Of a stretch of DNA of 64,000 nt, positions 35,977 through 48,324 are shown piece after piece. Position 1 is the first letter of the stretch; every line of letters starts with the position of its first letter. Under the pieces are notes generated by a model, which was given only the letters and a program-made list of their open reading frames with translations, was not told the origin of the DNA and made no database searches. This DNA is from Homalodisca vitripennis (lineage: Eukaryota; Arthropoda; Insecta; Hemiptera; Cicadellidae): contig NW_025777426.1 of NCBI RefSeq assembly GCF_021130785.1, positions 31,397-95,396 of the forward strand, given 5' to 3'. The translations under genes and the position numbers were made by a program.

Positions 35977-36285
35977 ATATCATTATATAAATATATAGTA
36001 ATCTTTTTACTTTTTTAGTATTAACGATAAAATGAAGCCTTAAGTTATCACGATGCTGTCAAAATAATCAGTTAGTGCTGCATATAGTATCTGCAGGAAT
36101 TTTAGAAGATTCAGTATTTTAATTAATTTTATCATTGTTATTCTTGTAAAATTCCAAGAAATTTATTTTCTTCTTGAATATTTTACTGGGTAATTTTCAA
36201 AAATGGTGATAAAAATTTAATTTTTAGTATATGAATTCTTTAATTTTTTTATGAATTTTGATGTAAAAAAATTACCAAGCTATGG

Positions 36286-38837
36286 ATCGTCCCATATATG
36301 GGACACATCCACATAAAGGTCGCTTTTATAGTTAAGATAATTTTTTTAAAATTACGATTCTGTTGGGTAAAAACTGCAATAAAACACAACATTTTACATT
36401 ATTTCTTCAGTTTATTAGTGTACAGTTACTTGCCACTGAGTTATAATAATAAAAACCTAAACTAAAATTTCAAATTTTTGGTTTTTCAAAAAATTTTACA
36501 GTAAATACAAATTTTCACAAGTTTTTTATAACTAGGGGTAGCATAAAATGTTTTGTCATTACAGTTTATAATATTTCCAATAATGCTGCCCACTTTTAGC
36601 ACACTTATTTGCTGTGGAAGTCAAAAAAACAGTTCCTGTTTCTAGCAACACACAAGTTGACTGAGCACTTTGTGCACATTACAAAGGTTTTCTGCTTGCA
36701 ACCAGGGTTTTTACACCTAGAGTTATTCCTAGAGTCATCAAATGAAGTTAGGTGGTTTTTACCGTCCCACCTGACATCGTCTACCGGTTTGATAGCATTC
36801 TGTCTCTTAGCGGCTATTGGAGGAGGTGTTTCACTGGATGGTCTGCCACGTTTTTTGTTAGATGTCTTTCAACTCACAATCAAAACTTCTCCTACATGCT
36901 GACGAAATTTTAATAAGTCAAGTTTTTGTTTCTTAGGAATTTTTAGTTGTGTGGCATCCCTAATATACTGAAGCCAAGCACACAAAAAAGGTCACTGCCA
37001 GGTCGATCGCATGTGTGATCATCCTGAGTGTCCATTTCTTGCTTCTAATAAATGTTCTATAAATAGAAATAAGAAAGTCAAACTTTATCCACTCCTCCCA
37101 TACTCTTGTTGTATCTTTGAACAACTTCAGGTCTTTGGACTTGAATGTAAACTTTGTTTTTTTTGTCCCATCGCTTGCAAGTGTCTATTTTTCCTGAGCC
37201 AATAAAGTTTGAGGCCAAATTTACAGTTGAATTATCATTCCACTGAGTCAATATGATTTCCATCATCAGGAGACTTTATAGAAGGGTCCTCGACTAAGAG
37301 CTTTTATTTCTTTTTTGACAATATTGGAGGTTTTGAAAAGCGATCAGGCATAGCAGTACCGGCAGCATATATTCCTTTCTGTTTGAGCAATTGAAGGCAC
37401 CAATAGGAATTAAAAAAATTATCAAAATACATGTGGATGTTTGGTACTGTAATTCTCTCAGCCAGATGCAAGACAACAGCACATCCTTGGCCTAGCTTAC
37501 TGAGAACAGAATCCACTTCAGCTGTTGGACCTTGGTACAATAAAAAATCGTATATGAGTCCACTTTCTCCACAGAGCATTGTTTGTTAATAAACTTTCCC
37601 TTGAATGGGATCTTTTGTTCGTCAATACAAACATTATGTTCTAGTTCAAGGTGACCGCAAGTTTGCTTGATTCTGTTGTAAATAGGACGAACTTTCCAGA
37701 ATTTATCTGTGTCTTGAGGATTTTGCTGTGTGTTATCAAGAAAGTGAATACAATTTCTTAGCTTGTAAAAACTTTTTCTAGCCATGTTATCTCGGATAAG
37801 AGGTACAACAAACCTTGGCTCCCAATAATAATCCACGCGAGGATAATTCAAATTCCCCATCAGGATATTAATACCAATAAATTGCTTTATTTCATCAAGG
37901 TGTGCCACAGTATAATGAGGCACATTCTCTTGTTGAGCATAGAGATTTGTGTAGTACGCACACTCAGTCCAAAAAGGATCAGAGAAATATTTATCAAAAT
38001 ACTCTAATGGGCTTGAAAGCTCAGTCAAATCTGGTTGTGGGGGCTCATAAAATTGTTCATTTACGGTTTCAAAACCATCAATGGTTCTCCATTTTATTTC
38101 TTTCTTTGCAGTCAACTGTTTTTTTTTTAAGAAGTATTCACTTACAGCCTGATCTAATGTTTGGCAGGTGCTAACCATTACAGGTTCAAGGGGCTCTGGT
38201 GTATTACTTTGGTGTATTATTAGCTGGAATGATAGGATTGAAGTCACTGACAGCTTCTGGATCTCCATCACCTTGTACATCGAAATCCATTACAGAAAAT
38301 ATTGTCTGATGTATACCCGGGAACTGCAAACATATCATCACCAACTAGCGCCATCGGCGGCTATCGGCGCGGGTCATCTTGTACTTCTGCGTGTAGAAGT
38401 GGTTGAATGATATCTGTAAAAAAAAACATGTGTAACTGGACCAAATATAAAACTGCCCATTATTATCATGATATTGTTTATGGACTAATCTGTAACCATA
38501 ATATTTGCTTCATTCACTGAGTAAGCATTAGTCATAACGAACATAACCTATCAAGACAGATTTGTTTATTAGTAAAATATTTGAAATGATCTTACCTTCG
38601 TTTTCTTCAAGTTCATTTCCTTCTATTTCGTCGTCTAGTTCATCAATTTCTGATAGATTCCCTTCATATATCAATGCAATGATATCATTGTCATTGACAA
38701 AAACATCTCTTAGGCCACGAAACATCTTGCAAAACACAGCTAAATACTTACACAGACACATTCAGCTGTTCACTGTTTACTGAAACAACAATCAGCTGAG
38801 ACACCATTGTGTGGATTTGTCCCATATGTGGGACGAT
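36286..38837 (-). mobile_element. piggyBac-like transposon
   Basis: A 2.55-kb element with a minus-strand transposase. Its ends are inverted: CGTCCCATATATGGGACACA at 36288 and its counterpart ending CATATGTGGGACG at 38835. They match for about 26 bp and continue with ATCCACA inside. The first 17 bases of each end are themselves nearly palindromic. The TTAA target duplication expected of piggyBac is not seen at either end, so the true borders may lie elsewhere or the target has mutated. Confidence 0.8.
36605..38725 (-). pseudogene. piggyBac-type transposase, frameshifted, with intron
   Basis: The start is probably ATG 38725 (MFRGLRDVFVNDNDIIAL), followed by the acidic region usual in this family. 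A good splice donor (AAG-GTAAGA context, 38596/38595) and an acceptor (TTTTTTTTTACAG, 38415) suggest a 181-bp intron. The second exon meets a stop about 17 codons in and frame changes near 38285 and 38210. The main domain (DDE_Tnp_1_7) follows: CIDEQKIPFKG with Asp at 37621-37623, MYFDNFF with Asp at 37421-37423, and MGGVDKVD with Asp at 37087-37089. These are the three catalytic aspartates. The C-terminus is Cys-rich (RCKNPGCKQ, then MCTKC), a usual zinc-binding end, and stops at 36605. At least four breaks make it inactive. Confidence 0.87.
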
Positions 38838-40240
38838 TCATTAAATATCACCATAGTCAACATTTCGCTACTAAATCATCTGACAGATATTTATTTGGAT
38901 CGTATATATCATATATTTTGTGAAAACAATTTTTATTTGACAAAATAGTAAAATTCCAAAATGTTTATAAACATAAATAGTACCTTCCTCATCGATAAAT
39001 TTAGGTTACCTTGTTTTGAGTGGGAAAGTGTATTTTAAGTTTTTTCAGAAATTCCAATAGAGTGTACCACTGTACAACATTGTACGGTAGTCCTATCTAG
39101 TGGCAGTTCAATGCACTCCAAGGCCTAGAGTAGCCATTTATTAATAAATAATATTATTACAAAAAATCGTCCCATATATGGGACAAATGTGGACAAATAG
39201 TGTGTCTACGTATACTAAATAAAATAGTTGTAACATTAACGTAAATGAGCCATATAAAGTCGGTTTACGTCAGCAACTCAATTCTAATTCATTTCTAAAA
39301 TATGGCATGGAGTGAAAATAAGGAATATACCGAAAAGAATAAAGGAAGATTTTTGGAAGGCTTTCAAAGAATACTTAAGAAAAACTTTTGAGTTCTTAAA
39401 AAATTTATGTTGGATTTTTAAAATCTATGGAGAATCTCCATTTAGTCCATTCCAGAAAATGTCAAATCAACGCGTCATTAAGAAGTGAAATCCCATCTGA
39501 CGCTTTCTTTTGTAATGCATTCTCAGCAACTTTCTTAAATATTAAAGAAAGGGTTTTATGATTTTATTAATATAAATATAGAATGAGGTTCTTCCGGAAA
39601 AAATATAAACAATAGTAACGAAACTATTTATTATCATTTGTAATCCACAGAATGTATTAATTTTTATTCACTAACTTATTATACCAAAACATATATAGAT
39701 AATTTTTTTAATCCATGTAGGTCTAGTAGTCTTTCTCTTCTGGTTGTTTTTTCGGTATTGAGTCTTTATTCATTAAAATTACACCTCGATTCGTGAACAA
39801 GTTTAAAGTGACTGTAGGCTATCACGCCAGAAACGAATTACGCAGGTCCATCGGAACTTCTCAGTAAAGCTGGCACGCAGCAGTCTCCTTTATAGTTGAG
39901 AGAGGCGTTGAAATTGGCTGTTTCGTTAGTAAATCTGGGCTTCCATACTCGTAAGCCTCAAATACGGTAAACAGACGCCCAGGTCAGTCCTATAAGGTTC
40001 TTAAAAACTACCTCTATGATCTATGTATGTACTGTATAAGTTGTTTGTGAGGCTAAACAACTTTTCTTTGGTTGGTACACTTTTATTGTGTATTTAACGT
40101 AACCAGTCTTAACATCATTTATAAATTTCATAAACACACTTTTCAACGCATAGATGAACTTTTTTTATGTATTACATTAGTATGTAACAGCAATATTGTA
40201 CCACGTTTTAGTTTCTTATTACTTACATAACACAATAAAT
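38838..40240. other. No gene; one extra palindromic end motif
   Basis: AT-rich. The only notable item is a solitary copy of the piggyBac end motif at 39166-39195. The remainder shows no recognisable protein or RNA. Confidence 0.5.
39166..39195 (+). repeat. Solitary piggyBac end motif
   Basis: ATCGTCCCATATATGGGAC followed by AAATGTGG. It matches the left end of the piggyBac element at 36286 in the same orientation, but lies 330 bp outside the right end. It may be the remnant of a second related element or of a larger original element. Confidence 0.6.
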
Positions 40241-40511
40241 CTTTTAGAAAGGAAGAATAATCCCATTTTTAATATACTGCAAACTATGGGGTTGAAAATA
40301 TTTTAAGGAATTTGAGCGCTTAATAAAGTCACTCACAGAAGACGAAATGGCAAGATTTAATGATTTCTGGTGCAACTTTATACCCCATAAACGTGATAAT
40401 GGAGGTTTACGTGCTTTTGCAGCTAATGTGGTTTCTGAACGAATGCTTTCTATAACTTTGATTTGTCCTAGTTTTAACAACAAATCATGTGTAGATTATT
40501 TTCTGTTTTAA
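40241..40511 (+). pseudogene. Unrecognised coding-like run with one frameshift
   Basis: The plus strand is open from 40296 to the stop at 40509-40511 (71 codons) with a protein-like composition, including EDEMARFNDFWCNFIPHKRD and GGLRAFAANVVSERML. Just upstream another frame reads KNNPIFNILQTMGLKIF and would join after a one-base shift in the TTTTAAGG run. I do not recognise the family. It could be a fragment of a transposon protein or an exon: a weak acceptor-like TTTTAAG precedes GAA at 40308. No start codon fits a full protein. The function is unknown. Confidence 0.35.
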
Positions 40512-42582
40512 TTTATTAATACTCCTAAATAAACATTAAAGTGTTTATTTTTGTCGTTCAATTATCGGAAGTATATAGGAAAAAATATAAAAGAAAAATT
40601 ATTTACAAATGTACGTTTTTATTAAAGTATGTATTGTGTCCTATGTATTTTGATATGGCTTCAGAACGAAAATGTTTTAGTAAAGACAGGCTTTGTTTGA
40701 TACAATATTTCATAAACCGATAACGTTTTGGGTAATTAAAGTATTAATATTTCAAATACTTAAATTCTTTTATTTTTGTAGCTAATCTATCATAACCAGA
40801 TTGGGGTCGAAATAATGCCAATATAAAGTTTTCTAGATATATTTTTCCAACGAAAAGGTTTCAAATCTTACTATTAGAAACAATATAATAGATGAATACA
40901 TGCTATCCCTTCCAATACTGAACAAATTATTTCTTATTAGAACCACAAAATACAATAGAAAATATAAAAATGTGACAGCTTTGTTCTCTGTATTTCTAGG
41001 TCCGGTTAGCCAGAATAAACTATGAACATTACGACTAAGTCAACTTCAATCAACCAATAATTTCATGCATAAACCAGATGATACATACAGTTGTAAATCT
41101 TATTCATATGGGTTAATATATGTAGATTTATTTTGACGCTTATCAAATATTATTTTCTTATCGTATAGGATCATTTCTTAATTATCTTCTCTTCTTTCTA
41201 TCTCAATATTATTAAGATTGTATCTATAACACACTCATTCATTTTACACAATGCCAATTAACTCAACAGAATTAGTTATTTATACCACGTTCGTTTAACA
41301 TTTATTTTTAATTTGTATTAACAATATATTCAACGTGTTATTTTATGAAATTAGCCTTATTGTATATCGTACACTAAATAATAAATGCTATAATGATTAC
41401 AAATTCCTCGAATTCATCTATCTACTTTTAAATCTTAATAACAAGTATACAGACCCAACAAAATCATATTATGAAAATCAGCATATCGTTCAATACGCAA
41501 TAAAGTAATGAACATTACAATGATTGGCAATCCTCGTATTGATTCATTTCCCTTGGGTAAACAAACAAAAACTGTGTTGCCATAAATAAAACTTACATCA
41601 AATTAAACCAAAACAGTGCATCATTTCAATTAAATGAAAGCTTGTGTTAGTGTGTTAGTGTCATGATTTAGTTATAGCTCTGTACTACGTTTACAGCTCC
41701 TGCGTACAAAGGTAATATTTTAACGAGATCTTTCACATTTCAATTTAAATATTATTAAGCAAAAAGGCCAATCGCTGTTATATGTAGGTGGTTAAGCCTG
41801 ACCTAGTAATATAAATCATGTTCTAATATTCCTGTAAGGATTGTACTGACACGGTTTCTAGGAACAGTTGTTCGCGATAGTTAACCTAAGTGGTTGTTAA
41901 ATCCAGAGCACGTAGAGACATCTGATTACCATACTACTACTGGATCCTGCCACCCTCAACCTACAAAACAACTATATACCCACCACAGTACTCGTACTAC
42001 GTACTCGTATGGAGAGTTCGAATAGTACATTGTCAGTCCATTATCAAGAATGTATGATACTAATTCATGTAGGCTATCCAAGTTTGGGCATAGAAACAAG
42101 ATCACCTCCTCGTATTCCAATTTAGGCATTTTCATTCAAACAGAAATTTTTGTTTCAAATTGGTACCAGTTAACGATTAACATGGGGTGTTCATTAGAAT
42201 CACATAAACATGATACATTCACCATCACTGAACTCTTGTGTTTCCTCATATAGATGTGAAGCTTCACGTACAAATTTAATATGTATTGCAGTTTCGTGCA
42301 TATATAGGTCAGATAGTTTTTTAGATATCATGTGTGACAGAAAGATAGAGAAATAAAAGTTATTAAACCACCATTCGCTTACAGCCAATAAAGGAGTAAA
42401 TATTTAGTAAATAAGCACTATACCAATACAAAGGTGTTAGTGTAAATAGAAAATCGATATGAATCGAGTCTTGTGAGTATTCTTTGAAAATTTTTAAACT
42501 AATTTATAATAGCTTAGGTTTTAAAAATGTTGAAAGAAATTGCAATCCAATGTGAGTTATAAAGCTTGATTAGATGAAAGGT
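40512..42582. other. Gene-free stretch
   Basis: AT-rich sequence without recognisable coding or repeat content. Confidence 0.5.
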
Positions 42583-42790
42583 AGTATGAACGACTCGTGG
42601 AGGCCTGTCCCCAGACCCGACTTTACAGCTGCGATAAGCTACTGTTTATCCTTACCTCATAAACCATCTCCCCGCCTTGCACTTTTGTTCCACTTTAATA
42701 ACATTTGCATACTCACTTTACTCAAAAGTTCCTGTTGAAGAGATTGCTAGTGGAACAGGACTTCAGAATTGCAACGTTTACTTGTATTTA
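42583..42790 (+). repeat. Dispersed repeat D, copy 1
   Basis: Aligns in the same orientation with 58169-58381 at high identity with small gaps. Shared blocks are CAGCTGCGATAAG, CATTTGCATACTCACTTTAC and TAGTGGAACAGGAC. It is non-coding and about 205 bp long, probably a SINE or MITE. Confidence 0.75.
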
Positions 42791-45200
42791 AGATTATAGG
42801 TTACGGAATTTCTAGAGCTTCCTCAGTAAACAAAACTTTTTAAATACAAGTGATGAAAATATATATTTATAGTACATTTAATAACGAATAAATATAAATT
42901 GTTACCATAGTAAAAACGATCCTTTATTTTGTTAAGTAGAAGAGTTATATAACCTTCAGTTGCCACGGTAAATCTCACGGTGTCTAATGTATATTCAAAA
43001 GAAATGAGACGAGAGTGTACAAACACATCTTATTTTGGTTTATTTGCCGTTTACAAGAGGAATGGGGAAATGGATCAATATTCCTTCACCCACCCTCCGA
43101 AAGCTTTTATGAAACTCTCCAGGTTTATTGCACCTTTTCACAAGCACACGTCTATAAGAAATCTACCTACAAAATCTTGACTAGCTAGATAAAAAAGAAT
43201 TGAAAAATAAAATAGATTAAAAAAAACAATATTGGAGTAACTAACATAAATTTCATCAGATTCACAGGAATATATTAATTGCTCTATGATATTTAAGTTA
43301 CACTTCTGATCAAGGACTCTATTCTAAATATTTCCTCAAATTAACAGTTAAAAAATATATGTTTACTAAACACTCCCAGTTTTTTTTTTCTGGATAACGT
43401 CTGTGCTCAACAATGAATACAGAGGTTTGCAATGAATACAGAGGAATACAATGAATGAGAAGTGTTGTTACTTTTAAGTTTAATTCATGCTTTCAAGCTA
43501 TGTGTTCAAAAATTTAAACTGGTAATTAAAATAATTCAACGTCGTTTTATCACGATACAATAAATAACAGTCAATAAATGTAGATTTCAAGACCAATTGA
43601 GTACGCCCGAAGGGATTTTAGAAAATTAGACCTAAATGTTAACCAGGAGCCCTAAGAATGTACATGTAAAATATCATTACAATAGGTCCAGTACTTTTTA
43701 AATCATTGGGTAACACACACACCATTATATTTTTATGTTATAGAATACCTATCTTATATTACCATGATACGATAAAACTAAATACACGTTTACATTTCTC
43801 AAAAAAGATTGAAAGTACATTATTCGCATTGATATTCTAGAGGTAAGGTTATGCCGTGGATGAAATCTAAGATACGCCACACGAAAGATACGTTTATGAG
43901 TATCTATGACCTATAGTTTAATCTTATAATTTTAAAACATAATAACAAGATATATACTGTAAAAGTAATTCTTTAAGAGTTAATAGTATATAACGGAAGA
44001 TGGAACATACTTAGGAAGAGACGAAATTTGTTTGTTTGGAAATGTTTATTTTCTTTTTTTGTCTAGTAGACAAAAAGCTATTGACCATATAGTACAAAAA
44101 AGGTCAAATATTAAAATACTCTGCTAAAACATAAGAACACGATATTAGTGAGCAAACGTGTACCATGTGTTATTCAGGCAAACAACCCTATTGCCCCTGC
44201 TTCAAATAATGAATAAAAGGCACAGAACAAACAATTGAACAACAATAGGTATGCATTACATATTTTCTCAATATCTTTTATGGATTTTCAGTCAGCTTTG
44301 TTGAAAGGAAGATAATAGATAATCTAAACTATTGTGTGTTTACATCGTATACTTAATTATAAAATAGTTAGCGAAGTTTCATTCTATTATAATATTCCCT
44401 CCACACAATATCCAACTCAGTCCGAAGCGACGGACTAGACAATACCAGTTTTGCTTGAATTTGGGAGGCACAAATACTCAGACAAGTGTATAAAGGGCGT
44501 AAGAATTCATTACTTAGCCTATCCATTACTGTATAGGATGCTCGCCTCATCCCCTGATTAGACGATATCCTTATTTAGAAATGAATTCAATCTATATAAT
44601 TTATCCTACCTAGGTTTCTAAAACTTTTGTTCTTTTTGGACTGCAAGTTTCCTCTTCTTTGTAAGCCAAAGATAAATAAACAAATCTTTGTTTTCACTAA
44701 AAAATCCAATTAAATCTTTTTCAGACTAAGAATACATTAAAATGTTCTCAGTTGTCAAAAATTTGAATTTCATATACACTTCTTAGGATTTATATTTTAA
44801 CTTAATTTTATGTCGGTATCTACTTCCGGATATAACATACAGTCAATATTTTAAGTAACATTATAGGTATCAGATAACGTAACTAAATCGCATAATTCCG
44901 TAAATTTGATATATTCCTATAAAATACTTTTTTATTAGTTCTGTTACTAGAAAAGGCTTTGAAAAAAATTATTCAAGAAATAAACTTAGCTTATTATATA
45001 ACGAAAATAAACGTTTGCATTTATAGAAAATCAAAGCGGGCTTGTTTTGGATCACGAGAAGGCTTATAGTATTATTGTAGTATAATCTCACTAATGAGCC
45101 CAAACTATATTGAATAGCTAATTGGCTCCAGGTAGTAGAGAGTGAATGCGGTATGGCAACATTCAAGTCCTGCTCAAACCTCTGAACCCTTGCGTTGTTC
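42791..45200. other. Gene-free stretch
   Basis: AT-rich, with short random frames only. No RNA gene was recognised. Confidence 0.5.
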
Positions 45201-45203
45201 CAG

Positions 45204-45277
45204 GAGCTGAAGCGCGAGACTGGAGAGGAGCATTAAGTGCGAGGACAGGCACATCTGAAGGATCCTCATGTTCTGCT
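45204..45277 (+). CDS. Possible exon, unknown gene
   Basis: A GC-richer island in AT-rich DNA begins with a good acceptor (TTGCGTTGTTCCAG before 45204). Two models fit. As a last exon it reads ELKRETGEEH and stops at TAA 45234-45236. As an internal exon, in another frame, it is open through 45277 and ends at a donor-like GCT-GTAAGC. No homologous family is recognised from such a short piece. A canonical AATAAA at about 45498 could serve the first model. This is a candidate only. Confidence 0.25.
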
Positions 45278-45924
45278 GTAAGCCTCCTGTTGTGTGCGAG
45301 CAGTAAACATAAGTACTATCCTGATCTGTTTAAGTTAGCAACATCATTTACCTCGTCGATATTTTGTTTGTGTTTTCTTGTGATTCAGATTTTTAAATGT
45401 TCATGATGGTAAATCCAATAGCAATCAAAACCATTGCGAAACAATTTTTTGTAGTTGATAACTTGTCATCTTCTAGGAAAATTTACATAATGTGTCAAAT
45501 AAAACCTATACGGCGATAGAGATTAGACCTTTTAAATTAGTATCATTTTGAATACATGTTATTTTAGGAATCAGACGATTTTTAACTTTAGATAAAGAGT
45601 GCTAAGATTTAAGGGGAAGCCTTTATATTTTATATTAAGGATTTTAATTTTTTTCTCTTTTTTAGGATTAGATTGTAAAAAAGTTTTAGTCAACAATGTT
45701 GAAACTTCCTTTCTTTACTGGAACACAATAAGCTGAAATTGGTAATTAGGCAAATATAATTTTACTTTATATTACGAGAGTCGAGTTACATCTTATAGGT
45801 AACTATAATATAAACATTGGTGCAGTGCTAGACAATAAATAATGAATATCATTATACTACATTTTACTATCACTGGTATAAATGAATAAAACATTTTCAA
45901 ATATAACTTTTATTTTTGCGCAAA

Positions 45925-45956
45925 GGCCTTTCGGAATTAACGATTCCATCATCGGG
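45925..45956 (-). ncRNA. Degenerate hammerhead-like core
   Basis: On the minus strand CCGATGA, stem GGAAT, loop, stem ATTCC and GAAA follow in hammerhead order, with C instead of U at the second core position. Such cores are common in Penelope-type repeats. A partial duplicate of the GATGATGGAATCGTT block lies at 45982-46011. It is probably a fossil of a Penelope-like repeat. Confidence 0.3.
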
Positions 45957-46011
45957 CACTTCACAAATTAACAAATGTTTGTTAATGGAATCGTTGATGA
46001 TGGAATCGTTG

Positions 46012-47242
46012 TAACACTGTAAAGTTTGGTTAGGTGGATAATAGTTAAGTGCTACAAAAATATTGTAAGATACTATATTAGAATAATGGCATGCATCTAT
46101 ATTGGGGTATAAAGCTAATTATAGATAGTCATTAAATGAGATATAGCATTGCAGTATGACTGATTGTAAAATGGACTGATGTTTGCATGTACAGTAAACT
46201 AGAACTTTACGTGCGCCGGCGATATTGCTTGACTAAAACATAAAGCCTGGATATCGTAAAACAGAACTTGTGTAGTCTACACGTATGGGTGTTTCTACAG
46301 ATATAGAGTATATGGTTCTATAAAATTATATATATGTGTTAACAATGACCACGGTTTCAGTTAAATTTCTTCTTATTTACTTTCAAACATTTTTACTTAA
46401 ACCCACTTATTTCTGTTTATATAATTCGTAACTTTTGTACAAAGCACGGCCTGTTAAAATTTAAAAGTATTATACTTATTAAAAAATAATCTATTCATCC
46501 CTTTCGCCTTTTTTTACTTAAAAGGCTAAATATTGTGCATTTATCAGTAGAAGTATAAAATTCTAGTTGTAAAATTTCTAAGCAATATTAAAAAATATAC
46601 CCTATTTATGCCAAATGATTGAAATGATAGATTTCTTTATTTGAAAACTAGAAATATGCCCTGTTTTATTGTGCCATTATGACTTTGCATTATCCAAAAT
46701 CTTAAGAAAAAATAACTACTGTGATATTTTAGGGATTAATATTTTTTACGATATTAAGATTTTTTGATTGTTTATATTACAACTGCTTGTAAAAATTGCT
46801 CTAAGTTTATCCCGAATTAATTTATCAATAGTTTTATGAGCAAATAAAAATTTCATAAAACGAGATGCTAGATGATTCCGTTATTTTATCAAATCACATC
46901 CTATTTTTTCAAAAATAAACTTTAACAATATTGTACTATTTGATAGTGACGACTATGCAACGCTCTGCAAGAAATTAGTTTTACCATTTTACATCCAATT
47001 ACACTTCTTTGACAATTATTATAAATTTCAATTATAAAAATCTTGAATCAGTCTCGAGTTTGCACTTTTTTATGGATCTCAAACGATTGTTTAATTACTT
47101 CATTCAACAATAAATACTAAAATATTGTACAAGAAATATTAACATAGTATTTTTCTAACTGAATTCATTCTACTTGCACATTATTAAGTTCGTTTCTTTA
47201 CAATTGGGCATTTACTAGAAGTGTTTGGGTGTTACAAGGACA
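46012..47242. other. Gene-free stretch
   Basis: AT-rich, nothing recognised. Confidence 0.5.
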
Positions 47243-47330
47243 TTACCTAAACAGGTCTCAGTCTCTTGTTAATAATTCAAGTTGTCACGGTAACCACCTG
47301 CTCCTCTATACCGGCTGTACGATTTACGTT
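47243..47330 (+). repeat. Dispersed repeat C, copy 2
   Basis: Same-orientation partner of 33415-33505, with a small gap in the GACCACCTGC region. Confidence 0.55.
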
Positions 47331-48007
47331 TACTGATTGTTTTATCTTTATGAGAAAATGCCGATTATATGAATTTTTTTGCAGATACAACTAAACAATA
47401 ATATATATTCTGAAACTAATATACACTTTTTAAAACATTGAAAATTATATAGTTTAACCGACTTCAAAATGAGGAGTTTATACAATTTTACTTTTTTCCA
47501 TGTTACAATATTTTAATGAAAGTCCACAGATTTGCTGGAAAGCGGTCTTCTTAAATTAGTACGAATTTGCCTAGTTGTTTAAAAACATCACCTATCTTGT
47601 TTAGCTTGATAATGATGTCTGTATTGGAAGCAATACATAAAAAACATTCCTAAAAGCAACGTGACAAGGTTTATTGCAGAGTTTGAAATAATCAAAATAA
47701 ATTTAACTTGCCCCTCAGTTACTGTGAAGAGGTTTCTATCAGGATTCTAGACCTATAGCAGTACTTTGAAAATAAGAAATGGATCAATTAGAAATAAAGC
47801 CTAGATTGTTTTATTCTAATACCCACACATTACCTCACAGATGCTGGGGAACATACAATTTGTCTCAATGACGTCCCTGTTGGAGTAAATAGTAAATTCC
47901 TCGTAGAGAATTGAAGCAGGATTGAGTGAGGATATTGTAATTTTGCGAACCAATACAAATTACCTCATATTTGATGTAGGAAGGTTTGTAGTATAAATCT
48001 TAATCCT

Positions 48008-48324
48008 TTACTCTGATCTAAAACCCTTCTGTATGAGTTTCTTTAAATATGACATTGGGACAACGATACAGGATGAGATACCGGAAGTGTCATTTTTCCA
48101 TTGATCATAACTTACCTCACAGATGATAAGGACTGTATCTTTCTTCATGGTAACGGAGTGACCACTATTGGCGGTAATATAAAAGGTCCTCCTCCCTGTA
48201 GTATTGGGATATTTGCAGAGATAATATGCCTTGATTGCAGAGATTGGAATTTTTCCTATTATTATAACACACGAAGTTGCTTTGGCAAGCTTCTTATTGC
48301 ACATCAGGTTTCCAGATAGTACTA
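48008..48324 (-). CDS. Possible exon, faintly transthyretin-like
   Basis: A minus-strand frame of 105 codons begins right after a good acceptor (TTCTGCAG, 48325-48330) and ends with TAA at 48008. It has no in-frame stop across the whole length. It starts VLSGNLMCNKKLAKATSCV and later has FYITANSGH, DTVLIICEV and VVPMSYLKK. The order of these blocks loosely follows the transthyretin-like (TTL) domain (G-x-L-x-C near the start, F-x-I in the middle, P-x-x-Y near the end), but this is only a pattern resemblance. A strong donor, GAG-GTAAGT at 48116/48115, could end the exon early. Similar donor blocks recur at 47964 and 47834. The gene could equally be a chance frame. Confidence 0.3.

Noticed and set aside
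36609..36902. Plus-strand 97-codon frame
   Set aside because: Antisense to the Cys-rich end of the piggyBac-like transposase.
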